Assembly (NCBI RefSeq): GCF_006716485.1 | Contig: NZ_VFPD01000003.1 | Location: forward strand, 248,027 to 312,026 | DNA from: Chryseobacterium aquifrigidense | GTDB taxonomy: Bacteria; Bacteroidota; Bacteroidia; Flavobacteriales; Weeksellaceae | Length of the DNA: 64,000 nucleotides | Direction of reading: 5' to 3' | Shown here: in pieces, positions 51,677 through 58,489 of the stretch | How positions within the stretch are numbered: position 1 is the first letter of the stretch | Layout of the letters: the number at the start of each line of letters is the position of its first letter | Notes under the pieces: model-generated | Databases searched by the model: none | What the model was told of the DNA's origin: nothing | Seen by the model: only the letters and a program-made list of their open reading frames with translations | Position numbers and translations under genes: made by a program

Positions 51677-52330
51677 ATGTGCAATAGAGTAGATAATGCA
51701 GGACTTTCAATTGAGGAAGTTTCAGCAGCCTTGGCAGCAGAAATAGTTGAGCATAATTACATCCTTAAGCCGGAAGTAAATGCGTTTGACGTGCCAGCGA
51801 TGCCAATAGTTTTGGACCACCACGGCCGGAAGATCACCCACGGAACCTGGCGACTTTATAAAGATGCTGACAAAGCAAAACCCGGAAAAGGTATAAACTT
51901 AACCGCTGAAAAAACCCACACATTTTACAGGAAATTTGAGCATAACAGAGCCGTGGTTCCGGTTGCAGGCTTCTATGATTGGATGCACCTGAATAATCCC
52001 GGAAGAAAAACTCCGATCACGGTAAAGCACCGTGTTAACTGGAAAGATCAAGATAATTTCTATATTGCTGCGTTTTACGATGTATGGGATAACGGAGAAA
52101 TAGGGTTTGGACTCGTGACTACCGTTGCAAATGAATTGATGTCTGTTGTACACAATTCAAAACAACGGATGCCTATTTGTATGGACGTTGGAACCGCAAA
52201 CAGATTTCTGAATGATGAACCGATTGAAAGCTTCGAGTTCCCAGCTTATGATCCTGCCTTAGTTGCTGTAAACTTGGAACCACAAAAAATGCCTAAAGAA
52301 GATCCACCAATCCAAACATCCCTTTTTTAA
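51677..52330 (+). CDS. SRAP-domain protein (HMCES/YedK family, 217 aa)
   Basis: It shields abasic sites in single-stranded DNA by a covalent bond through Cys2. The ATG at 51677 gives MCNRV, so Cys2 is exposed after Met removal. Other family parts: HGTWRLY, a conserved FYDW (E. coli YedK has E105 in the matching FYEW; here Asp), and HNSKQRMPICM with the conserved His. Phage versions are thought to protect replicating DNA. The Glu-to-Asp change may alter reversal of the crosslink. Confidence 0.85.
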   Translation: MCNRVDNAGLSIEEVSAALAAEIVEHNYILKPEVNAFDVPAMPIVLDHHGRKITHGTWRLYKDADKAKPGKGINLTAEKTHTFYRKFEHNRAVVPVAGFYDWMHLNNPGRKTPITVKHRVNWKDQDNFYIAAFYDVWDNGEIGFGLVTTVANELMSVVHNSKQRMPICMDVGTANRFLNDEPIESFEFPAYDPALVAVNLEPQKMPKEDPPIQTSLF

Positions 52331-52332
52331 TA

Positions 52333-52701
52333 ATGGAAGATCATAAACACATATTTCAGCTTCTCGCAAACTATATAGAAGACGATCCAGATAATATGGT
52401 AAACTTCTATGATGATGCCATGAATTTAATTCGCGGAGCTGCAGCAGATAAAAATATTGAATTTGACGGTTACTTCCGGGAACGTTGGGAAATATCCGCC
52501 GACACAATTTTTGAATTTGACGAGGAATATTTTGAGGATGAGGACCGCCGTGATCTTTACGTATTTCTTTCAGCTTTAGTTGATGAAGTTATTTTCAATT
52601 ATTTGCATTACGTATGGCACCATGTATATCATGAGGAATTAACTGAGGATATAGTGGAAAGACGTATATTAGAGCTAAGAGAAAAAGGTGTTAAATTTTA
52701 A
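52333..52701 (+). CDS. Acidic hypothetical protein (122 aa)
   Basis: Very acidic with aromatic and His-rich parts (NYLHYVWHHVYHEELTED). Two bases after the SRAP gene. Could mimic DNA, but I have no family evidence. Confidence 0.5.
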   Translation: MEDHKHIFQLLANYIEDDPDNMVNFYDDAMNLIRGAAADKNIEFDGYFRERWEISADTIFEFDEEYFEDEDRRDLYVFLSALVDEVIFNYLHYVWHHVYHEELTEDIVERRILELREKGVKF

Positions 52702-52707
52702 TTGAAA

Positions 52708-53028
52708 ATGCATAATAAAATTAACGAAAAAGAGCATCGAGCTAAAATAAATAATCTTCTTGGTAAGATAGATTCCGGACAAGGACATCCGTTAGAAATA
52801 AGTATCATGACAAAGGAAGTTATCAAATTAGAAAGCGAACTTCAGGATCTTAAATTAGAGTTTCGGAAAAAAGTCATTGAATTATTACCTGGAGAATCTC
52901 CCAGCGAAATATATAAGATTACTCAGACTCTTCCTTTGGAGTACCAAGAAGAATACTTTTTATTGCTTTCCGAAGGAGTTTCATTTGACTCAGCGTTCCA
53001 ACAGCTGAAAATTAAATACAATTTTTAA
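52708..53028 (+). CDS. Hypothetical coiled-coil protein (106 aa)
   Basis: The ATG at 52708 is chosen over a TTG two codons before. Helical, with a coiled coil around residues 35-60. Last rightward gene before the integrase terminator. Confidence 0.5.
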   Translation: MHNKINEKEHRAKINNLLGKIDSGQGHPLEISIMTKEVIKLESELQDLKLEFRKKVIELLPGESPSEIYKITQTLPLEYQEEYFLLLSEGVSFDSAFQQLKIKYNF

Positions 53029-53034
53029 AAGAAA

Positions 53035-53060
53035 AAGGCGTATCATTTTAGATACGCCTT
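53035..53060. terminator. Bidirectional terminator between convergent genes
   Basis: AAGGCGTATC pairs perfectly with GATACGCCTT around six bases, with A and T tracts outside. It ends the 51335-53028 unit and the integrase gene. Confidence 0.85.
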
Positions 53061-53064
53061 ATTT

Positions 53065-54219
53065 TTAATATTCTTCAAGTTTTATTTTACTCGCTTCCTT
53101 GAAACGAATTGAATTGATGTGGTTGGCATAAAGTTCGGTTATTTTTTCATCTGAATGCCCGAATATTTCTGATATAGTTTTAAGATCCATACCAGCTTTT
53201 AATTTATCGTTGGCTCCTTTATGTTTGAATGAATAACATTTGACATTTATTCCTAAGCCATCAATGATATATTCTTTCCACTTTCTTGTGGCGGTGTCTC
53301 TTTTTATTGAGTATGGATTCGGGCAAAAATATTCGTTTTTGAAAAATCGACATCCGTAAGGCTTTGGTCTGCCAATTAAATAGTAATTCTTATTGCTTAG
53401 ATCCATCTTTTTCAACATTGACAATACCGGTTCGAAAATTGGAACATATCTGTATGAATTATCTTTTGAATCTTCAGATGCGATTCTGATAATTTTGTGC
53501 TCAATATTTATATCACCACATTTAAGCAATAGTATTTCCTTTGGTCTTATCCCTAAATAATATTCAATGCTATAGAACACATAATAATTATAATCTGTAT
53601 TATATAAATGTTTAGATATTTTTTTATGCTCTTTATCCGTGGCTAGTATGTATCCCTCTGTTTTAATTTCTTTTTTTGGTTTAATATCACGTACAATATT
53701 GAATTTCATCAATTCCCATTCTACAAGCTCAGAAAATATAGATTGAATATAGCCCATGTTTTTATTGTACTCTTTTCCGGACCAGCCTCTTTCTTTCTGA
53801 ATATTATCCATTACAGATTTTACATGAAATCTCTCAAGTTCATGTATTTTAATATTGGAGAATTTAAGCTTAACTACAGAGTCCTTAAAAAATCTTACAG
53901 CGCATTCATAATTTCCATGAGATCCTTTTTTGAGATCAGATTTTTTCTTTTCTAAGCCCATGTCTAAGGCGTCACAAACTTTTACTACTTCAGTTTTCTT
54001 CTTTAGAGTAGGGTTTAATTCAATCCCCGATTTTAATTTTAATTCAAGAGTTTTCTTGAGGATTTCCGCGGCAAACATACGCTCACTGTAATCATCTGAT
54101 GAATTAAGACCCTTCGAAATTTTTTTGATTATTTTTTGTGTCTCTGTATTGTAAACATAGACATACCAACGGTAATTCATATCCGTTGATGAAGAGATTC
54201 GGACTTCTAAATTTTTCAT
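53065..54219 (-). CDS. int: Tyrosine-family integrase (384 aa)
   Basis: It recombines attP with the tRNA-Ser attB. The ATG at 54219 is chosen; a GTG at 54246 is upstream but lies inside a palindrome. An N-terminal arm-binding part and SAM-like core-binding part (residues about 80-180) precede the catalytic domain: Arg in LGIRPKEILLL, Lys in SEDSKDN, a variant YSFKHKG where the usual HxxR is replaced (also seen in other Bacteroidetes integrases), GHS, and Tyr in ITELYANH. Placed next to attR and reading away from it. Confidence 0.9.
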   Translation of the reverse strand: MKNLEVRISSSTDMNYRWYVYVYNTETQKIIKKISKGLNSSDDYSERMFAAEILKKTLELKLKSGIELNPTLKKKTEVVKVCDALDMGLEKKKSDLKKGSHGNYECAVRFFKDSVVKLKFSNIKIHELERFHVKSVMDNIQKERGWSGKEYNKNMGYIQSIFSELVEWELMKFNIVRDIKPKKEIKTEGYILATDKEHKKISKHLYNTDYNYYVFYSIEYYLGIRPKEILLLKCGDINIEHKIIRIASEDSKDNSYRYVPIFEPVLSMLKKMDLSNKNYYLIGRPKPYGCRFFKNEYFCPNPYSIKRDTATRKWKEYIIDGLGINVKCYSFKHKGANDKLKAGMDLKTISEIFGHSDEKITELYANHINSIRFKEASKIKLEEY

Positions 54220-54243
54220 TTCACAAATATTTTGATTTGTGAA
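54220..54243. promoter_or_regulatory. 24-bp palindrome at the integrase start
   Basis: TTCACAAAT-N6-ATTTGTGAA is a perfect inverted repeat directly before the ATG. It could be an operator or an integrase/excisionase site, or form an mRNA hairpin that masks the start. Confidence 0.6.
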
Positions 54244-54267
54244 CACTTGAGGGAGTATGAGAAAAAT

Positions 54268-54284
54268 TTACTTATTTTTACTAA
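54268..54284 (+). repeat. TTACTNA repeats near attR, candidate arm sites
   Basis: TTACTTA (54268-54274) and TTACTAA (54278-54284), related to the TTACTCA repeats near attL. See the attL entry for the reading. Confidence 0.35.
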
Positions 54285-54327
54285 AAGTGTTATCTACAGT
54301 TTGTAAAATACTGATAAATAACACTTT
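54284..54327. terminator. AAAGTGTTAT / ATAACACTTT inverted repeat, phage-supplied hairpin after tRNA-Ser
   Basis: Ten-base arms with 24 bases between. Read from the minus strand it follows the tRNA 3' end by about ten bases and ends in TTTTAG, so it may end tRNA-Ser transcripts in the lysogen in place of 2728-2760. It may also be part of the integrase binding region. Confidence 0.45.
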
Positions 54328-54334
54328 ATGAAAA

Positions 54335-54354
54335 TTGCAGAGAGGAAGGGATTC
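54335..54354 (-). repeat. attR core, part of intact tRNA-Ser
   Basis: Perfect 20-bp copy of attL. It completes the tRNA 3' end, so the tRNA stays functional in the lysogen. Confidence 0.93.
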
Positions 54355-54424
54355 GAACCCTCGATACAGTTACCCGTATACTACCTTTCCAGGGTAGCTC
54401 CTTCAACCACTCGGACACCTCTCT
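54338..54424 (-). tRNA. tRNA-Ser (anticodon GGA)
   Basis: 87 bases. The acceptor stem AGAGAGG pairs fully with CCUCUCU, the discriminator is G (typical of Ser), the anticodon stem-loop is CUACC-CUGGAAA-GGUAG (anticodon GGA), there is a long variable arm (class II), and a T arm GAGGG-UUCGAAU-CCCUU. CCA is not encoded. It is the prophage attachment gene. Confidence 0.95.
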
Positions 54425-54479
54425 TTTTGAGATTGCAAAAATAGTGTATTTTCTGGAATATCCAAATTATTCTTACAAA

Positions 54480-55496
54480 TTAATCTGTAATTTCTCCACA
54501 AAGACTTCTGGTGAAGTTATCGGCAAAGCTTCCGGAGTAACTTGGATTATCAATTAAGTGCATGGCTTTGGTAATCGCAGTTTCTGCAGTCATGTCTCTT
54601 CCGCTGATCGCTCCGATTCTGGAGAAAATATTACTGTTTTCATACTTTCCAAATGAGATACCTCCTGAAATACACTGGCTTACCACCACAATTTCGGTCC
54701 CGTTATCTCTGATTTCCTGAAGCGTTTCCTGAGTTTTTGCACTGCTGAAAATGGTCCCGGAACCAAAAACCTGAAGAATAAGAACCTTCATTTTAGGGAT
54801 TTCCCTGAAGTGGCTCAGATGCATTCCCGGAAAAATTCTCCAGAATAAAATATCTTCGGAAATATGTTCATCCACGTGAAACTCTACTGTCGGATCACAA
54901 CGGAACAGGTTATCTTTAATAATATTCAAATGAACTCCGGACTGTCCGAGAATAGGGTAATTCGGACTTGAATAGGCATCAAAATACTCAGCAGAATATT
55001 TCAACGTTCTGTTTCCTCTTAATAATTTATATTCAAAGTAAATGGCCACCTCCTGAATGACTGCTTCATCATTTTCATAAAGGCTGGCGTAATAAAGGCT
55101 GGTCAGAAGATTTTCCTTGGCATCCGTTCTCAGATCACCAATCGGAAGCTGAGAGCCCGTCATAATGACAGGTTTTCTTAATCCTTTTAGCATGAAACTT
55201 AATGCTGATGCGGTATAAGACATCGTATCCGTTCCGTGAAGGATCAGGAAACCATCGTAGTCATCGTAATTTTTGTGAATATAATTAGCGATAACCCTCC
55301 ATTCCTCAGGTCCCATATCCGAAGAATCCAGTGGTTTGGCAAAAGGATGAACAAAGACTTCGCATTCCATAAGCCTCATTTCAGGCATCTTTTCGAATAT
55401 ATTTCCAAAATCAAAGGCACGGAGACTTCCGGTTTCGTAATCTTTTTCCATTCCGATGGTTCCACCGGTATAGATGAGCAGGACTTTTCGCTTCAT
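54480..55496 (-). CDS. ansA: Type I L-asparaginase (338 aa)
   Basis: It hydrolyses asparagine to aspartate and ammonia in the cytoplasm. Motifs YTGGTIGM near the N-terminus (catalytic Thr), HGTDTMSYTASAL (about 86-98, second catalytic Thr-Asp), and GSQLP. No signal peptide, which marks type I. 338 aa is the normal length. Host gene next to the tRNA. Confidence 0.9.
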   Translation of the reverse strand: MKRKVLLIYTGGTIGMEKDYETGSLRAFDFGNIFEKMPEMRLMECEVFVHPFAKPLDSSDMGPEEWRVIANYIHKNYDDYDGFLILHGTDTMSYTASALSFMLKGLRKPVIMTGSQLPIGDLRTDAKENLLTSLYYASLYENDEAVIQEVAIYFEYKLLRGNRTLKYSAEYFDAYSSPNYPILGQSGVHLNIIKDNLFRCDPTVEFHVDEHISEDILFWRIFPGMHLSHFREIPKMKVLILQVFGSGTIFSSAKTQETLQEIRDNGTEIVVVSQCISGGISFGKYENSNIFSRIGAISGRDMTAETAITKAMHLIDNPSYSGSFADNFTRSLCGEITD

Positions 55497-55656
55497 GTAC
55501 TAATTTTAATTAAGAATTGGAGCCCGATTAGGGTTCATAGGTCAAAATTACGTTAATTTGCAAAGATTTGAAAATGAATGAAACGCTTATCGTAAAATTT
55601 TATGAAAATATGATGAGAAGAGCGGCGTTTTATAGGGCTATTGAAAAAATAACTAA

Positions 55657-56337
55657 ATGCGGATGAAAGACTTAACGCAAACTTTTGAATATTTAAAACA
55701 GTTTTTAACCGAAGAAAGACTCCAGAAAATTGAACATTTTTCCCGGGAAAGTTCAGATTTTGTACTTCCGGTAGTAGAAGATATCTACCAGTTTAGAAAT
55801 GCTGCTGCCATTGTACGTTCTGTGGAAGCCTGTGGTTTCCATAAAGTAGTGGCTTTGCAGGAAGAATACAGTTTTGAACCTAATCTTCGTGTAACAAAAG
55901 GAGCAGATACCTGGGTTGAGGTAGAAAAACTTCCCCGAAATATGGAATCTTTCCGGAATATTAAAGACCGGGGATATAAAATAGTGGTTGTTTCACTGGA
56001 AAAGAACGCTAAAATGTTACCTGAGTATGAAATAACAGAGCCCATTGCTTTGGTTTTCGGAACTGAAATGGAGGGCGTTTCCCAGGAGATTTTAGATTTT
56101 GCCGATGAGACACTGGCTATTCCCATGTATGGTTTTACCAGAAGTTTCAACGTTTCTGTAGCCGCATCCATTTGTATGTATGAACTGAAACAAAAGCTGA
56201 TAAAGTCTGGGATTGATTATAAACTGAATGAAGAAAAACTTTTAAGGATGCAAATCCTTTGGGCAGTAAATTCAATAAGAAGCGGGCAGCAGATTTTTGA
56301 AAAATACCTGAAAGAAAATAATATTGACTGGAAATAA
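55657..56337 (+). CDS. trmH: tRNA (guanosine(18)-2'-O)-methyltransferase TrmH (226 aa)
   Basis: SpoU-family knot fold: N-terminal helical extension, NAAAIVRSVEACGFHKV, then the knot motifs ALVFGTEMEGVSQEIL and IPMYGFTRSFNVSVAASICMYE. It adds a 2'-O-methyl group to G18 of tRNA. A start two codons later (55663) is equally possible. Confidence 0.85.
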   Translation: MRMKDLTQTFEYLKQFLTEERLQKIEHFSRESSDFVLPVVEDIYQFRNAAAIVRSVEACGFHKVVALQEEYSFEPNLRVTKGADTWVEVEKLPRNMESFRNIKDRGYKIVVVSLEKNAKMLPEYEITEPIALVFGTEMEGVSQEILDFADETLAIPMYGFTRSFNVSVAASICMYELKQKLIKSGIDYKLNEEKLLRMQILWAVNSIRSGQQIFEKYLKENNIDWK

Positions 56338-56384
56338 GATTCAGAAATAAAAAGAGAAGATTCAATGTCTTCTCTTTTTGGTTT

Positions 56385-57080
56385 TTATATCATATTATAA
56401 TAATTCCAGGCTGCTACAAAAACACCAGCTGTTTCTGTTCTGAGCCTTTGATTTCCCAGTGATACTGCTCTCACTTTATTTTCTGCCAGAAAAGCAATCT
56501 CCTTTTCAGAAAAATCACCTTCAGGGCCTATTAAAAAGGTAAGTTGCTGCAGTTGTGGAATGTTTTTAAGATCAATTCTTTCCAGATTCTCATGACAATG
56601 CGCTACAAAAGTATGTTCCGGATCAATATTTTTCAGAAAATCACTTAGTTTTACAGCATCGTTGATCACCGGAAAATGAAATCTCAGGCTTTGTTTAGAT
56701 GCTGCAACAGCTTGTTTCCTGATTTTATCGATGTTGATGTTTTTGCGCTCTGTTTTCTCAGTAACAATAATGCTTATTTCCGAGATCCCCATTTCCACTG
56801 CTTTTTCCACAAAAAACTCGATTCTGTCAATATTCTTGGTAGGAGCAATCGCGATATGAAGCTTAGGGTTGAATTCCGGCAGATTTTCTTTGATCTCAGA
56901 AACTTCAATTCCGGCTTTCTTGCCTTCTATAACAAGTTTTCCGGATGCCAGTTTTCCACTTCCATCCGTCACATGAATATTTTCTCCATCTCTCATGCGA
57001 AGAACTTTCACGATATGCTGCTGTTCCTCGTCATTGATGATAACTTTCCGATCTGTTATTTCTCCGTAAAATAGTTTCAT
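56385..57080 (-). CDS. rsmE: 16S rRNA (uracil(1498)-N(3))-methyltransferase RsmE (231 aa)
   Basis: The ATG at 57080 is chosen over a longer frame because it gives the normal MKLFYGEI start. PUA-like N-terminal part, then a SPOUT knot: EKAVEMGISEISIIVTEKTERK, LIGPEGDFSEKEI and SLGNQRLRTETA (the family signature). It methylates U1498 in 16S rRNA. Coupled to the gene before it by ATGA. Confidence 0.92.
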   Translation of the reverse strand: MKLFYGEITDRKVIINDEEQQHIVKVLRMRDGENIHVTDGSGKLASGKLVIEGKKAGIEVSEIKENLPEFNPKLHIAIAPTKNIDRIEFFVEKAVEMGISEISIIVTEKTERKNINIDKIRKQAVAASKQSLRFHFPVINDAVKLSDFLKNIDPEHTFVAHCHENLERIDLKNIPQLQQLTFLIGPEGDFSEKEIAFLAENKVRAVSLGNQRLRTETAGVFVAAWNYYNMI

Positions 57081-57472
57081 ATATCCTGGCTTATAAATGC
57101 AACTCCTGTTTTGATGGTGGTGTAGATGTCCGTATCGCACTCCCTGTAAGAACACATGTATATTTCTTCTATCCAGATATTATTAATGAAAATCAGATTT
57201 AAATATTCCTGTTTTCTCAAATTATTTTTAATAGATAAATAATCCCCTTCCTTTGGCGTGTAGGGAAAACTAAAAAGATGTTCAGAATTAATTAGTTTTA
57301 AAACTTCATCTTTGATATCCTGAATATATCCTGTCTCAGAACTTGATGGAAAATAATCTAAAGAAACCTCTGAATTATCATTTTTTCCTGTAATAGTCTC
57401 CAGTATCCAGTAATATTTCGAATTCTTTTTAGAATGAGTTCCCAGTACTTTTTCTTCTAAGAGTATTTTCAT
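57077..57472 (-). CDS. Hypothetical protein (131 aa)
   Basis: Unrecognised soluble protein between tsaD and rsmE, overlapping both by four bases, so the three genes form one operon (tsaD first). Confidence 0.6.
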   Translation of the reverse strand: MKILLEEKVLGTHSKKNSKYYWILETITGKNDNSEVSLDYFPSSSETGYIQDIKDEVLKLINSEHLFSFPYTPKEGDYLSIKNNLRKQEYLNLIFINNIWIEEIYMCSYRECDTDIYTTIKTGVAFISQDI

Positions 57473-58485
57473 AAATCGTATTTTGCCGTTGCGGAAGTTC
57501 TTAAATCGGTAAATTCTCCACGCTCAAACTTCAGTTTTGCTACCATGGCAATCATGGCTGCATTGTCTGTCGTATATTCAAATTTGGGAATATAAATACT
57601 CCAGCCCAGTCTTTCTTTGTTGTCTTCCATTGCTTTTCGCAGCGCAGAATTGGCAGATACACCTCCAGCAATCGCCACCTGATTTACATGGAGATCTTTG
57701 GCAGCTTTTTCAAGCTTATTCATCAGGATTTCAATAATTGATTTCTGTACGGAAGCACAAAGGTCATTAAGATTTTCCTTAATAAAATCCGGGTTTTTTC
57801 TGACTTCTTTCTGAATGAAATACAATACGGAAGTTTTAATGCCGCTGAAAGAATAATCGTAGTTTTCCAGCTTCGGTTTGTTGAATGTAAAAGTATCAGG
57901 ATTTCCTTCTTTGGCAAGCCTGTCAATGATTGGTCCGGCCGGGTAATCAAGGTCAAAAATCTTTCCGATTTTATCAAAAGCTTCTCCTGCGGCATCATCA
58001 ATAGTTTTGCCGATGATTTCCATATCAAAATAGTCTTTCACCAATACAATCATGGTATGTCCACCGCTTACGGTAAGGCATAAAAACGGAAAAGTAGGCG
58101 GCACAGGATTTGCATCTTCGATGAAATGGGCCAGAATGTGGGCTTGAAGGTGATTTACTTCTATTAAAGGTACATTCAGGCTCATAGCCAAAGACTTAGC
58201 AAATGATGTTCCTACAAGAAGAGATCCTAAAAGTCCCGGTCCGCGAGTAAATCCTATAGCAGAGATAGCATTTTGTTGTATATTTGCTTTAGAAAAAGAT
58301 TTTTCAACAACGGGGATAATATTTTGCTGATGGGCTCGTGAAGCCAATTCAGGGACAACGCCGCCATATTCTTTGTGGATGGCCTGGTTCGCGGCAATGT
58401 TTGAAAGAATAGAATTTCCCTTGATGATAGCTGCTGAGGTGTCGTCACAGGACGATTCAATACCTAAAATTATAGAGTCGCTCAT
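57469..58485 (-). CDS. tsaD: tRNA N6-adenosine threonylcarbamoyltransferase TsaD (338 aa)
   Basis: It makes t6A37 in tRNAs reading ANN codons. ASKHA fold: GIESSCDDTSAAI at the start, the metal-binding NHLQAHILAHF (His pair), SGGHTMIV, and GGVSANSALRKAME near the end. Normal length. Its start is four bases from the divergent TamB-like gene. Confidence 0.95.
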   Translation of the reverse strand: MSDSIILGIESSCDDTSAAIIKGNSILSNIAANQAIHKEYGGVVPELASRAHQQNIIPVVEKSFSKANIQQNAISAIGFTRGPGLLGSLLVGTSFAKSLAMSLNVPLIEVNHLQAHILAHFIEDANPVPPTFPFLCLTVSGGHTMIVLVKDYFDMEIIGKTIDDAAGEAFDKIGKIFDLDYPAGPIIDRLAKEGNPDTFTFNKPKLENYDYSFSGIKTSVLYFIQKEVRKNPDFIKENLNDLCASVQKSIIEILMNKLEKAAKDLHVNQVAIAGGVSANSALRKAMEDNKERLGWSIYIPKFEYTTDNAAMIAMVAKLKFERGEFTDLRTSATAKYDL

Positions 58486-58489
58486 AATA

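Larger units (their letters stand above)
2766..54354. mobile_element. Complete temperate siphovirus-type prophage integrated in tRNA-Ser
   Basis: It is bounded by a perfect 20-bp repeat and carries an integrase beside attR, an XRE repressor with divergent early genes, recombination and replication genes, both terminase subunits, portal, scaffold, capsid, tail tube, long tape measure (1316 aa), tail tip genes, holin, spanin and lysozyme. The long tape measure and absence of sheath genes indicate a long non-contractile tail (siphovirus). All core modules look intact apart from one small frameshifted gene at 18162-18282, so it may be inducible. Accessory genes cluster at both ends and after the tail genes. 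Confidence 0.93.

Noticed and set aside
48536..52330. Dnd-type DNA phosphorothioation system
   Set aside because: The PP-loop protein could suggest DndC, but no DndB, DndD or DndE partners or cysteine desulfurase lie nearby.
56676..57074. Rightward 132-aa frame opposite rsmE
   Set aside because: Mirror of a well-conserved gene; Phe/Cys-rich without motifs.
58373..58489. Upstream extension of the TamB-like gene
   Set aside because: These codons run antisense through the conserved N-terminus of tsaD and lack a signal or anchor pattern; the ATG at 58490 fits the expected topology.
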